Shown in pieces: positions 1 to 10,630 of a stretch of 64,000 nucleotides of DNA (positions are counted from its first letter, which is position 1; the number at the start of each line of letters is the position of its first letter). Source of the DNA: Haloarcula litorea (GTDB lineage Archaea > Halobacteriota > Halobacteria > Halobacteriales > Haloarculaceae); the NCBI RefSeq assembly GCF_029338195.1, contig NZ_CP119779.1:1984001-2048000 (forward strand), in the 5' to 3' direction. Both the position numbers and the translations under genes were made by a program. The notes under the pieces are model-generated. The model did not search any database and was not told the origin of the DNA. It worked only from the letters and a program-made list of their open reading frames with translations.

Positions 1-2
1 AG

Positions 3-545
3 CAGTACGCGGCGTTCGAGTCCTTCCACGACGACTTCCTCGCCCGCGTACAGGCGGACCTCCCCGCGGCGGACGACCGGCCCGCCGGCCTGCTCTGTTT
101 CGCCGGGTCGGCCGAACCGGAGAAGTTCTCGCCGTACCGCATCACCGACAAGGGCACCAACAAGAAGCAGTTCCACGACCTCGGGGTCTCCGACGCGCTG
201 GCGGGGACCGGCATCGAGGGACTGTCCACGGACGACCGGGGGCGGATCGACTACGAGACGATGCTGGAGGTCGACCCGCCGGCGCTGTTCGTCCGCGGCC
301 ACGAGGACAAGAGCCGCGAGGAGTTCGTCGACACGGTGCTCTCCTATATGACGGAACACAGCGTCGCAAGCGAACTCACCGCGGTCGAGAACGACGACGT
401 CTACCGCGGCGGTCCGATCTACCAGGGACCCATCCAGAACCTCTTCCTGACCGAGCGGTTCGCGACGCTGCTGTACCCCGACACGTACAGCGGTGAGCTG
501 TTCGACCGGGGCCGGCTCTCGGCGATCGTCACCGGCGACGACTGA
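3..545 (+). CDS. ABC substrate-binding protein, siderophore/iron type, C-terminal part
   Basis: The frame is open from the left edge, so the 5' end with signal sequence and lipobox lies outside. About 180 residues remain. They resemble the C-terminal lobe of the complete binding protein encoded at 4681: both contain an IDYE segment, a TAVE..VY stretch followed by QGPI.NL, a YP/LYP segment and a final LFDR.R....IV. This is the layout of FecB/BtuF-type (TroA fold) proteins that deliver ferric siderophores to a FecCD permease. It lies directly upstream of the permease and ATPase genes, with an iron box between. What is inferred is the substrate: iron chelate is most likely from the setting. Confidence 0.8.
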   Translation, partial: QYAAFESFHDDFLARVQADLPAADDRPAGLLCFAGSAEPEKFSPYRITDKGTNKKQFHDLGVSDALAGTGIEGLSTDDRGRIDYETMLEVDPPALFVRGHEDKSREEFVDTVLSYMTEHSVASELTAVENDDVYRGGPIYQGPIQNLFLTERFATLLYPDTYSGELFDRGRLSAIVTGDD

Positions 546-603
546 GCCGGTCGACCGACCGGCTCGGTCGCCGGGTGTGCCCGTTTCGAAACTCCTTTAG
601 CTA

Positions 604-619
604 TTTAGGGTGGCCTAAA
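604..619. promoter_or_regulatory. Iron box (DtxR/Idr-type operator)
   Basis: TTTAGG-GTGG-CCTAAA is a perfect 6 bp inverted repeat with a 4 bp spacer, about 60 bp upstream of the permease start. The same half-sites recur at 4626-4641 and 4662-4677 before the second binding-protein gene. Iron-responsive DtxR-family repressors (Idr/SirR in haloarchaea, DtxR/IdeR in bacteria) recognise TTAGG...CCTAA palindromes; the link to such a protein here is inferred. Confidence 0.65.
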
Positions 620-679
620 AGATATGGACGACGAGACACGCGTCGCCGAGCGGACGACGGGGGAGGTGTGGCCGTAGCG

Positions 680-1840
680 ATGGCGAGTGGGACGGCGAAC
701 GGCACCGGGACGGCGTCGGGGGAAGCGGGCTGGTTCGACTGGGTGGACGGCCCGCTGGTGACGCTCTGCCTGGGGAGCCTCGCCGCCGTCGTCGCGGGCG
801 GGCTCGTGCAGGTGAGTTTCGGGACGTTCTCGATGACGATCGTCGACGCGTGGCAGGCCGTGTTCAACCCGGCCGTCCTGTTCGACCGCCGCGTCTGGGA
901 GTCGTTCCTGCTGGGCTCGGAACTGCCCGAGATGAACAAGCGCAGTCTGATCGTCTGGAGCATCCGCCTGCCGCGGGTCCTCGTGGGGGTACTCGTCGGG
1001 ATGAACCTCGCCGTCTCCGGCGCGATCTTCCAGGCGGTCACGCGCAACGAACTCGCGAGCCCGTTCATCCTCGGCGTCTCCTCGGGGGCGGGGCTGACGA
1101 TCCTGCTGACACTGGTCGTCTTCTCGGGTGCGACGCTCGTGATCCCGCTGGTGGTCGGGACCCTCGTCTTGGGGATCGGCTCGCTGCTGCCGATCGTCGC
1201 CGCCGTCGGGGGTATCGTCGCCTTCCTGATCGTCTACGCCATCGCCTGGAAGAACGGCACCTCGCCGGTCCGGCTCGTCCTCGCCGGGGTCATCGTCAGC
1301 ACGATCTTCGGGAGCCTCCAGACGGGGCTGTTCTTCTTCGCCGACAGCATCGGCGTCGTCCAGTCGGCCATCGCCTGGACGACCGGCTCGCTGACCGGCA
1401 CCGACTGGGAACAGGTCCGGATGGCGCTGCCGTGGACGGTGCTCTCGCTGGGGCTCGCGCTGGTCAGCGCCCGGCAGCTGAACGTCCTCCTGCTGGGCGA
1501 GAGCACGGCGAAGTCCCTGGGGATGGACGTCGAGAAGGTCCGCTTCGCCCTCTCGGGGGTGGCGGTGCTGGCGGCGGCGGCCAGCATCGCCGTCGCGGGC
1601 ATCGTCGGCTTCGTCGGGCTCATCGTCCCGCACATGGTCCGCAACATCGTCGGCAGCGACTACAAGCAGCTCGTCGTGGGCTGTCTGTTCGCCGGGCCGG
1701 CGCTGATGGTCGTCGCCGACGTGGGGGCACGCCTCGCGCTGAACCCGGTCCAGATCCCCGTCGGCATCGTGACCGGCCTCGTCGGCGGGCCGTACTTCCT
1801 CTACCTGATGCGCCGGCAGGAACGGCTGGGTGAGATCTGA
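680..1840 (+). CDS. FecCD-family iron-chelate ABC transporter permease
   Basis: 386 residues with about nine or ten hydrophobic segments, typical of the FecCD/BtuC family that forms a dimeric channel for ferric siderophores or cobalamin. Visible family features are RLPRVLVGVLVG.NLAVSGAIFQ, the SSGAGL segment, and near the C terminus GFVGLIVPHMVR followed by the PVQIPVGIVTGLVGGPYFLYL ending. An N-terminal hydrophilic tail of about 30 residues precedes the first membrane helix. The start at the ATG at 680 is chosen because upstream in-frame codons would place the start inside the promoter and iron box. The stop overlaps the next ATG (ATGA), so permease and ATPase are translationally coupled. 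Confidence 0.88.
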   Translation: MASGTANGTGTASGEAGWFDWVDGPLVTLCLGSLAAVVAGGLVQVSFGTFSMTIVDAWQAVFNPAVLFDRRVWESFLLGSELPEMNKRSLIVWSIRLPRVLVGVLVGMNLAVSGAIFQAVTRNELASPFILGVSSGAGLTILLTLVVFSGATLVIPLVVGTLVLGIGSLLPIVAAVGGIVAFLIVYAIAWKNGTSPVRLVLAGVIVSTIFGSLQTGLFFFADSIGVVQSAIAWTTGSLTGTDWEQVRMALPWTVLSLGLALVSARQLNVLLLGESTAKSLGMDVEKVRFALSGVAVLAAAASIAVAGIVGFVGLIVPHMVRNIVGSDYKQLVVGCLFAGPALMVVADVGARLALNPVQIPVGIVTGLVGGPYFLYLMRRQERLGEI

Positions 1841-2729
1841 TGTCGGGACAGCACCACCGCGAGCGAGCGGACGACGACGCGCCGACCGAGCCCGACGCCG
1901 GCGGCCCCGACCACGCCGGCGACGCCAGCGAGTTCGCCGGCGAGGACATCGTCGTCGGCTACCCGACGACAGACGAGCCGGTCGTCGACGGGGAGTCGGT
2001 ACGGGTCCCGCCCGGCGAGGTGACGGCCCTGGTCGGCCCCAACGGCAGCGGCAAGAGCACGCTGCTGAAGGCCCTGGCCGACCAGCTCGACCGCGAGGGC
2101 GGCACCGTCCGCATCGACGGTGCCGACGTCGACGGCCTCGACCAGAAGACGCTGGCCCGGAAGCTCGGGCTGCTCTCCCAGGAGAACGTCGCCCCGGACT
2201 CGATCACCGTCGAGAAGCTCGTCGAACACGGTCGGTACCCACACCGCGGGTTCTTCGAGTCGCTGACCGACGCCGACCGCGCGGCCATCGACCGGGCCAT
2301 CGAGCTGGCCGGCGTCGACCACCTCCGCGACCGACAGGTCGGGAGCCTCAGCGGCGGTCAGAAGCAACTGGTCTGGGTCGCCGTCGTCCTCGCACAGGAG
2401 ACGGACGTGCTGCTGCTGGACGAACCGACGACGTTCCTCGACCTCCGGCACCAGTTGCAGGTGATGGACATCGTCGAGACGCTCCGGGACGAGAGCGACA
2501 TCACGGTGTTGCTGGTCCTGCACGACCTGGAGCAGGCGGCCCGCTACGCGGACCACGTGGTCGCGCTCGACGGCGGCGAGGTCTACGCCCGCGGCCCGCC
2601 CGAGGACGTGGTCACGGAGGAGCTGCTCGCCGACGTCTTCGGGGTCGAGGCCGACGTCGAGTCGACCGAGACGGGGCCGCGAGTCACGCCGCTGTCGGCA
2701 CTGCCGGAGCAGGGAACGGACCAGGACTG

Positions 2730-2730
<1 letters not shown>
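1840..2730 (+). CDS. Iron-chelate ABC transporter ATP-binding protein (FecE-like)
   Basis: 296 residues. After an acidic tail of about 35 residues comes a full nucleotide-binding domain: Walker A GPNGSGKST, Q-loop region LLSQEN, signature LSGGQKQ, Walker B VLLLDEPT and the switch histidine in VLHDLEQ. The LVEHGRYPHRG stretch after the Q-loop is typical of FecE/FepC importers, so it should energise the FecCD permease encoded just upstream. It overlaps that gene by one base and the next gene by one base (TGATG), which marks a tight operon. Confidence 0.9.
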
Positions 2731-4622
<1,892 letters not shown>

Positions 4623-4625
4623 CGT

Positions 4626-4677
4626 TTTCGGCTCGCCTAAAGACCGGAACCGTTTTACTGTTTTAGGCTAGCCGAAA
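4626..4677. promoter_or_regulatory. Tandem iron boxes before the second binding-protein gene
   Basis: Two 16 bp palindrome-like sites start 36 bp apart: TTTCGG-CTCG-CCTAAA at 4626-4641 and TTTAGG-CTAG-CCGAAA at 4662-4677. The second ends three bases before the ATG at 4681, so a bound repressor would cover the start region of a leaderless transcript. Together with the site at 604 this gives three copies of the TTTAGG-N4-CCTAAA pattern in one locus. Confidence 0.65.
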
Positions 4678-4680
4678 AAT

Positions 4681-5919
4681 ATGGCGAACGGCACCCGCGA
4701 CGGCGACGCACCGACCCACAGAGACTACCTGAAGTACGGCGGCGCGCTCCTGGGGACGGGGTTCGCCGCCGGCTGTTCCGGCGGCGACGCCGCGAGCGAG
4801 GGCGGTGCCACGAGCACGGACGCGCCCGCGACTGCCGACGGCGGCGGCGACGGGTCGACGACCGAGACCGGGTCGAGCTACACGGCCTCGATCGTCCCCG
4901 CGGGCGAGGTGACGTTCGAGGCCGTGCCCGAGTCCTGGCTCGTCTACAACGGCGCGTGGGCGGACATGGCCTTCGCGCTGGGCCAGCGCGACGGCTTCCT
5001 GACGGCGGGCAATATGATCCCCGGGTTCTTCTTCGATCCGTTCGACCTCGACGTGCCGGCGGCGGACGAACTCACGCCGCTCGCGGAGTGGGACGGCGGC
5101 GGCTGGTCGAAGGAGGTGTTCTACGAACTCGATCCGGACGTGATCCTGATGGACCCGAACTACATGCACGGGACCGGCTGGGACAGCGACTGGGGCGAGG
5201 GGGACACCGAGGAGATCCGGCGACGCGTCGCCCCCTTCTTCGGGAACAACTGTCGCCGCCGTCGGGAGTTCCACGACTACAAGCTCTACTCGCTGTACGG
5301 CGCGTTCGAGAAGCTCTCCCACGCGTTCCAGGAGCGGGAGCGCTACGAGGCCTTCGCGGCGCTGCACGACGAGGTCCAGTCCGAGATCGCGTCACGGACG
5401 CCCGACGAGCGGCCGACCATCGGGCTGATCAACGGCGGCTCCAACCCCGCGAAGGGGACGTTCTACCCGCTGCACACCCAGGACGAGGGCTACGAGATGA
5501 AGCCCTACCGCGACCTGAACGTCGCCAGCGCCTTCCCGGAGTCGATGGAAGGTGGCACCATCGACTACGAGCAGCTGCTGGCGGTCGACCCCGAGATCAT
5601 CGTCGTCCACTGGGGCATCGGCACCACCGGCGACACGGACAGCTTCTCCGCCGAGGCGTTCCGCGAGCAGTACGTCCGTCCGATGGAGGAAGACTCCGTG
5701 GGCCAGCAGCTCACCGCCGTCGAGGAGGGCCGCGTCTACCCCGGTCAGTACGGCGAGCAGGGCCCCATCGTGAACCTCCTCCAGACGGAGATGGTCGCCC
5801 AGCAGCTCTACCCCGAGGAGTTCGGCGCGTTCGACCCACAGTCGTTCCCCGAGGTGCCAGCGGAGAAGCAGCTGTTCGACCGCCAGCGAGTCGCGGACAT
5901 CGTCGCGGGGGAGTTCTGA
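4681..5919 (+). CDS. Iron-chelate ABC transporter substrate-binding lipoprotein
   Basis: 412 residues. The N terminus has a HRDYLKYGG stretch, a degenerate haloarchaeal Tat-type signal, a short hydrophobic run and a lipobox ending AAGC near residue 32, followed by a Ser/Thr/Gly/Asp-rich linker usual for haloarchaeal lipoproteins. The rest is a TroA-fold binding domain with IDYEQLLAVDPEIIVV and a LFDRQRVADIV ending. It should present a ferric chelate to the FecCD/FecE transporter. It is the second such protein in the locus; the pair may bind different siderophores. It has its own iron boxes, so it is probably transcribed separately from the operon before it. Confidence 0.87.
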   Translation: MANGTRDGDAPTHRDYLKYGGALLGTGFAAGCSGGDAASEGGATSTDAPATADGGGDGSTTETGSSYTASIVPAGEVTFEAVPESWLVYNGAWADMAFALGQRDGFLTAGNMIPGFFFDPFDLDVPAADELTPLAEWDGGGWSKEVFYELDPDVILMDPNYMHGTGWDSDWGEGDTEEIRRRVAPFFGNNCRRRREFHDYKLYSLYGAFEKLSHAFQERERYEAFAALHDEVQSEIASRTPDERPTIGLINGGSNPAKGTFYPLHTQDEGYEMKPYRDLNVASAFPESMEGGTIDYEQLLAVDPEIIVVHWGIGTTGDTDSFSAEAFREQYVRPMEEDSVGQQLTAVEEGRVYPGQYGEQGPIVNLLQTEMVAQQLYPEEFGAFDPQSFPEVPAEKQLFDRQRVADIVAGEF

Positions 5920-5922
5920 GCG

Positions 5923-6858
5923 ATGGCCGGGACCGACACCGTCGGCGAGACCCTGGCCGCCCGCCCCGACTCGCCGCTCGACCACGACGTCTGCGTGGTC
6001 GGCGGCGGTGCGGCGGGGCTGTCGGCGGCGACGTTCCTCGCGCGGTACGGCTTGGACACGCTCGTCTTGGCCCGCGGGAACTCCGCCATCGGGCAGTGTG
6101 CCTGCCTGGAGAACTACCTGGGGTTCCCGGGCGGGATCGCGCCCGACCGGTTCCTGGCGCTGGGCGAGACGCAGGTCGCCCACGAGGGCGGGACCGTCCG
6201 CGAGGAGGCCGTCGAACGCGTCGACCGGGTCGAACTCGGCGAGCGGTCGACCGGCGCGATCGGCGACCCGCCGGGGCGCGGGGGCTTCCGCGTCGAGAGC
6301 GACGCGGGCGAGTACCGCGTCCGGTACGTCCTCGCGGCCACTGCCTACGACGGCGAGATGTTCGCACCGTTCGAGGACGAAGTCGAGACCGACGGGGAGT
6401 TCGGGACGGTCGACAGCGACGGCGGCCGGACGCCGGTCGAGGGACTGTACGCCGCCGGCTGGATGACCACCGAGACGGTCCACCAGGCGGTCGTCGGCGC
6501 GGGCCACGGCGCGCGAGCGGCCGTCTCGCTGATCCGCGACGACGTGGCGGCGCGGTTCTGGCCGGCCGTCGGCGACCACTACGTCGACTGGGTGGTCCGC
6601 GAGGGCCGCTACGGCGGCGACGACTGGGACGAACACACCCGCGAGTGGTTCGAGGACGAGGTGCTCGTCGACGACGTCGACGACGACCTCGCCGCGGCCG
6701 CCCTCGCCCACCTGCGATCGGAGTTCCGCGCCCGCGAGATCGACGCCGACGAACGCGAACGGCGGGACCGCGAGGGCCAGCGACGGCTGCTCGAACGCCT
6801 CGACGACGACGTCGTCCGCGAGCACGCGGCGACGCTCGACGGCACGGAGACCCCCTGA
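5923..6858 (+). CDS. FAD-dependent oxidoreductase, thioredoxin-reductase-like
   Basis: 311 residues. An N-terminal dinucleotide-binding fold is shown by VCVVGGGAAGLSAATFLARYG and, in the middle, by the ATG-like GLYAAGWMT segment that contacts FAD in this superfamily. QCACLENYLGFPGG matches the flavin-proximal region of thioredoxin reductases, but the redox CxxC pair of that family is not visible and the NADPH-domain portion is reduced. The last ~120 residues are a charged, probably helical extension. It starts four bases after the binding-protein gene, so it is likely co-expressed with iron uptake; reduction or processing of the iron chelate is a reasonable but unproven role. Confidence 0.7.
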   Translation: MAGTDTVGETLAARPDSPLDHDVCVVGGGAAGLSAATFLARYGLDTLVLARGNSAIGQCACLENYLGFPGGIAPDRFLALGETQVAHEGGTVREEAVERVDRVELGERSTGAIGDPPGRGGFRVESDAGEYRVRYVLAATAYDGEMFAPFEDEVETDGEFGTVDSDGGRTPVEGLYAAGWMTTETVHQAVVGAGHGARAAVSLIRDDVAARFWPAVGDHYVDWVVREGRYGGDDWDEHTREWFEDEVLVDDVDDDLAAAALAHLRSEFRAREIDADERERRDREGQRRLLERLDDDVVREHAATLDGTETP

Positions 6859-6867
6859 GAGCCACGG

Positions 6868-7752
6868 ATGATCGGGACGACGCTGGGCGACATCCGCGAC
6901 CACATCGAATCGCTCGCCACCCGCGACGGGGAGTACTACCTCGTCTGTGGCCGCTCGGGCGACCGCCCGGTTCCGGCCGCGGGACTCCGGTTCGACAGCC
7001 GCGCGACGGCTCGGGCCGCCGCGCGGGCGACCGAGCAGTACCGGGCGACGCTGCGGCGCTACGACCCGCGGCTCCCCTACTACGACGTGGTCGTCTGCCA
7101 GGCCGACGACGCCGCGCCCGGTCGGGCGGGGCCACGCCGTGAGCCCTCGGCGGCCGCCGCCGAACCGGAGCGACGGGACAGAGTCGAGTTCTGCCACCGC
7201 GTCGCGGCCGCCGTCTTCGAGGCGCTCTCGACCCGCGGTCACGACGCCGTCGAGTCGGCGGTGCTGGACGCCTACTTCGACCTCGCCGAGCGCCTGTCGG
7301 ACCCGGACGACCTCTGTCTCTGCCTGCTGGAGGCCACCGCGGCGGAGCTCGACGCCGCCCTCGCGCCCGGCGAACAGGCGGCGGTCGTCTCGACCGCCGC
7401 GTCGCACCTGTCGGCCCCGGCCGACGACGCGCTCCCGGTCGACGCGACGCTGTCCCACCTGCGGACGAACGGCGTCCTCGGGGCCTACGAGCGCCGGGGC
7501 GGGACGGGCGGGTGGACCGGAGAGAGCCGGACGGTCACCGTCGCGCTGTCGGACTACGCCCTCTCCCCCCGGGACGGCCGGCTCCCGGTCCTCCCGCTGG
7601 CGGTGGACCTCTCGCGGCGGCCGTTCGCGCTCGCGTTCGAGGCCGTCACGGTCGCCGACCGCTCGGACGGCTGGCGGCTCTCGCTGTCGTTCGCGCGCGA
7701 CCCGACCCCGCGGGGCCTGGTGAGCGCGCCGATCCGCACGGCGGTGACCTGA
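6868..7752 (+). CDS. Haloarchaeal conserved protein of unknown function
   Basis: 294 residues. The first ~80 residues form a compact unit (MIGTTLGDIRDHIE...YYLVCGR...RFDSRATA) that I recognise only as a conserved haloarchaeal domain; the remainder is Ala-rich and mostly helical, then ends in beta-rich sequence. No catalytic motif, signal peptide or membrane segment is seen. It starts ten bases after the FAD gene and closes the iron locus, so it is probably the last gene of that operon. Confidence 0.65.
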   Translation: MIGTTLGDIRDHIESLATRDGEYYLVCGRSGDRPVPAAGLRFDSRATARAAARATEQYRATLRRYDPRLPYYDVVVCQADDAAPGRAGPRREPSAAAAEPERRDRVEFCHRVAAAVFEALSTRGHDAVESAVLDAYFDLAERLSDPDDLCLCLLEATAAELDAALAPGEQAAVVSTAASHLSAPADDALPVDATLSHLRTNGVLGAYERRGGTGGWTGESRTVTVALSDYALSPRDGRLPVLPLAVDLSRRPFALAFEAVTVADRSDGWRLSLSFARDPTPRGLVSAPIRTAVT

Positions 7753-7847
7753 CGGCGGCCCCGAGAGGCGAGAGCGCCGCGACGCCGGCCGATCGAGACA
7801 CCGCCGGTTCGCAACCGACAACCGTCTCCGGGCCGTGTCCCGACGGG

Positions 7848-8396
7848 ATGAGCGACCTCCACCTCAGGCGGTACGACGACCGCGACGCCGACGCGGTCTG
7901 GGCGCTTCACGAGTGGGCGATGCGGGCGGCCGGCACCGACCCCTCGGACATCCCCGGGACCGAGGACCTGCGGGACGTCGAGGCCGCGTACCTGGACGCC
8001 GGCGGGGAGTTCCTCGTGGGCGTGCTGGCGGATACCGACGGCGCGGTCGCGGGCGACGCCGACCGCGCGCCCCCCGAGACGTTCGACGGTCCCGTCGTCG
8101 CCGTGGGCGGGCTGCTCCCAAACGAGGCCGGGCACGCGGACGAACGGACGGTCGCCGGCGCGGCGGAACTCCACCGGATGCGGGTCGCGCCGACCCACCA
8201 GCGGCGGGGGTACGGCCGGCGACTGCTGGCGCGACTGGAGGCCCGCGCGGCAGACCTCGGCTACGACCCGCTGCTGGCCACGACGGCGCTGGAACAGCCG
8301 GCGGCGGTCGACTTCTACCGGGCGGCCGGCTACGAGGAGGTCGGCCGGTCGACCGAGGCCGGCTACGAACTCGTCCACTTCGAGAAACCGCTGTAG
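7848..8396 (+). CDS. GNAT family N-acetyltransferase
   Basis: 182 residues with the GNAT signature: acetyl-CoA loop HQRRGYGRRLL preceded by the beta4 strand ELHRMRVAPT, and the C-terminal VDFYRAAGYEEVGR. Substrate is unknown. An acidic insertion of about 25 residues (around residues 64-90) is usual for haloarchaeal copies. The start at 7848 follows a CGACGGG purine stretch and removes an upstream extension overlapping the preceding gene. Confidence 0.85.
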   Translation: MSDLHLRRYDDRDADAVWALHEWAMRAAGTDPSDIPGTEDLRDVEAAYLDAGGEFLVGVLADTDGAVAGDADRAPPETFDGPVVAVGGLLPNEAGHADERTVAGAAELHRMRVAPTHQRRGYGRRLLARLEARAADLGYDPLLATTALEQPAAVDFYRAAGYEEVGRSTEAGYELVHFEKPL

Positions 8397-8415
8397 GCGG
8401 CCGGTCGCCCCGCGA

Positions 8416-8784
8416 TCACTCGGAGAGGCGCGACAGGATCGCGTCCCGTGCTTCCTCGGCGCAGGCGCGGCCGCTCCGGGTGAAGTGCAGCGTGTTCTCG
8501 TCGACCGGGTCGCTCAACAGCCCGCCCTCGTCGGCGTCGACGCCCCGCTGCTCGAGCTGGATGTAGCCGACGGTGATGCCGCCGGCGTAGTCGACGCCGC
8601 GGAGGTCGGCCATCGGGATCGTCTTGCCGGCGAACTTCGAGCGCGGGACCCGCTCGATGACGACTTCGTCCTCGTGGACCACCAGCGTCCCGTCCTGGAA
8701 CGAACAGACGACGACGGCGTCCGGGTGCTCCGGGTCCGCGTGGTCGCCGCCCGTCTCGCCGCCGCGCCAGGGGAAGTTCACCAT
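8416..8784 (-). CDS. PH-like/SHOCT-type small protein
   Basis: 122 residues. The pattern of a Gly/Asp-rich beta sheet (VVVCSFQDGTLVVHEDEVVIERV) followed by ITVGYIQL and a final helix RACAEEARDAILSRL resembles bacterial PH-like (DUF4429/SHOCT-associated) domains found widely in haloarchaea. Function unknown. The start at 8784 is chosen because the upstream in-frame part is Arg/Ala-rich and non-coding in character. It converges with the GNAT gene. Confidence 0.65.
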   Translation of the reverse strand: MVNFPWRGGETGGDHADPEHPDAVVVCSFQDGTLVVHEDEVVIERVPRSKFAGKTIPMADLRGVDYAGGITVGYIQLEQRGVDADEGGLLSDPVDENTLHFTRSGRACAEEARDAILSRLSE

Positions 8785-8989
8785 CCGGTAGCGCGTACGG
8801 TCGCCCGTGCAAAAGCGTTGGTCCCTGCTCGGGACGGTCGCTCGCGGCCCGCCCTCGACCTGAGCGCGGGCGGCCGACCCGGACGCCGGCGGGGCCGCAG
8901 CACCGCCCCTCGTCCGACGACGCTCTCCGACGGACCGTCCCACGAGCAGGACGCGAACGTTCACGTACGATCGGGCGGCGAGCGGACCC

Positions 8990-9340
8990 GTGACCGATCC
9001 AGACCGAGCGAGAGCGGCACTGGCGGGGCTGGCGACCGGGGAGTTCGCGACGCAGGCGGAGCCCGAGCCGCCGTCGGGGGCGGCCGATCGACCGACGGAC
9101 GCCCAGCCGACGGGCGGCCAGTCGACGGGCGACTACCGCGCCGTCGTCGAGCGGGCGGCGGCCGCGACGGAAGAGCTGTCGGCCGCCGCGGCGTTCGTCG
9201 AGGAGGTGGGCCTCGACGACCTGGAGCGGGCGGTGGAGCGGGCCGAGCGGGAGGTCAGCGGCGTCGCCGCCGACGGCCGGCGGGCGCTGGACGCGTTCCG
9301 GCGGTACCGCGAGGTGGCCGGCGAGCGCGGCGAGAGGTGA
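8990..9340 (+). CDS. Small haloarchaeal hypothetical protein
   Basis: 116 residues from a GTG start. A Pro/Thr/Asp-rich low-complexity stretch (residues 20-50) is followed by an Ala-rich helical C terminus with AAAAFVEEVGLDDLERAVERAE. I do not recognise a characterised family. It converges closely with the M24 peptidase gene (four bases between stops). Confidence 0.55.
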   Translation: MTDPDRARAALAGLATGEFATQAEPEPPSGAADRPTDAQPTGGQSTGDYRAVVERAAAATEELSAAAAFVEEVGLDDLERAVERAEREVSGVAADGRRALDAFRRYREVAGERGER

Positions 9341-9344
9341 CCGA

Positions 9345-10532
9345 CTACGGACGGATCGTGTTCGCCTCGACGCCCCGCGGGAAGTTGGTCAGGGTCTCGG
9401 TCCCGTCCTCGGTGACGGCGACGGTGTCGGAGTGTCGGTAGCCGAACTCGTCGGTGTAGACCCCCGGCTCGATGGTGTAGACGTGGCCGGCCTCCATCTC
9501 CGCGTCGTCGGCGTCGACGTGGTCGTAGTCGCTCCAGCCGCGGTCGATGTAGGGCGGCTCGTGTGCGCCCAGGCCGATGTTGTGGCCGACGTGGTGCTGG
9601 GCGAGGTCGGCGATCCCCTGCTCGACGAAGAAGTCGTGGACGAGTTCGTCGACGTGGGCCACCTCGACGCCGGGGCCGAGCGCGTCGATGGCGATGTCCT
9701 GCGCCTCCAGCATCAGCTCGAAGTAGTGCCGCTGCTCGTCGTCCGGGTCGCCGACGAACATCGTCCGTTCGAGTTCGGAGTGGTAGCCGTCGACGTTGGC
9801 CGTCGCGCCGGTCACGAGCACGTCGCCCTCGGAGAGCCGCTCGTTGGGCGTGTGGCCGTGGGGGAGGGCGGTCTCGGACCCGGAGATGTAGCCGGCGTGG
9901 ACCGGTCCGTCGCCCCGCACGCGTTCGGCGTACCGGTCGCCCAGCGTGTCCAGCATCGCCCGCGAGGCGTCGGTCGAGGCCCGCTGGGAGACGGTCGCCG
10001 GGTGCGCGCCGACCTCGGTGTAGTCGGCGAGGTAGCGGTGGCCGAGGTTGGCCCACTTCGCGGACTCCCGGATGAGGTCCACCTCGGCGTCGCTTTTCGC
10101 CCAGCGCAGCCGGTCGACCCACGACTGGGTCTCGACGTCGACGAACTCCGAGAGGGGCGGCCCCTCGTAGCCCATCACGCCCGGCGCGCCGTCGGCGTCG
10201 GCGACGACCGCGTCGACGCCGAGGCCGTCGAGCATCCCGGCGGCCGTCTCGATGGGCCGGCCCTGCGGGTAGTCGAAGTAGTGGTGGACGGCGTCGATCC
10301 GGTCGTTGGGTTCGACGCGCTCGACCTCCAGCCGGGGGACCGTGATCTCGATGCGGTCCCGGGTCAGCGCCAGCGCGACCGGCCGCTCGGTCTGGATGTG
10401 CGCGAAGCCGGTGACGTACTCGATACTCGTCGCGCCGAACCAGACGGCCGCGTCGGCGGCCGTGTCGGCCAGGTACTGTCGCAGGAGCTCGATGCGACCC
10501 TCGTACTCCGATGCCGGGAGTCGTGTCGCCAT
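9345..10532 (-). CDS. M24-family metallopeptidase (Xaa-Pro aminopeptidase-like)
   Basis: 395 residues: creatinase-like N-terminal domain (residues ~1-150) and pita-bread C-terminal domain with HHVGHNIGLGAHEPPYI, HVYTIEPGVY and a C-terminal DTVAVTEDG. In canonical members two aspartates in DxG...GYxSDxTRT bind metal; here the region reads LVTGATANVDGYHSELERTM, so the first Asp is absent and the second is Glu. The SELERT form is, as I recall, common in haloarchaeal members, so the site may be altered rather than dead. Cleavage of Xaa-Pro peptides is inferred from family only. Start at 10532 excludes a 20-residue low-quality extension. Confidence 0.82.
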   Translation of the reverse strand: MATRLPASEYEGRIELLRQYLADTAADAAVWFGATSIEYVTGFAHIQTERPVALALTRDRIEITVPRLEVERVEPNDRIDAVHHYFDYPQGRPIETAAGMLDGLGVDAVVADADGAPGVMGYEGPPLSEFVDVETQSWVDRLRWAKSDAEVDLIRESAKWANLGHRYLADYTEVGAHPATVSQRASTDASRAMLDTLGDRYAERVRGDGPVHAGYISGSETALPHGHTPNERLSEGDVLVTGATANVDGYHSELERTMFVGDPDDEQRHYFELMLEAQDIAIDALGPGVEVAHVDELVHDFFVEQGIADLAQHHVGHNIGLGAHEPPYIDRGWSDYDHVDADDAEMEAGHVYTIEPGVYTDEFGYRHSDTVAVTEDGTETLTNFPRGVEANTIRP

Positions 10533-10630
10533 AGTTCCCCCTGCGGGCGGCGGCCCAAAAGCGCCGGGGCGCTTCAGTTCCACCGCGGTCACGACACCTC
10601 TTTAGGCGACGCTGGCATACCGCCCGACAG

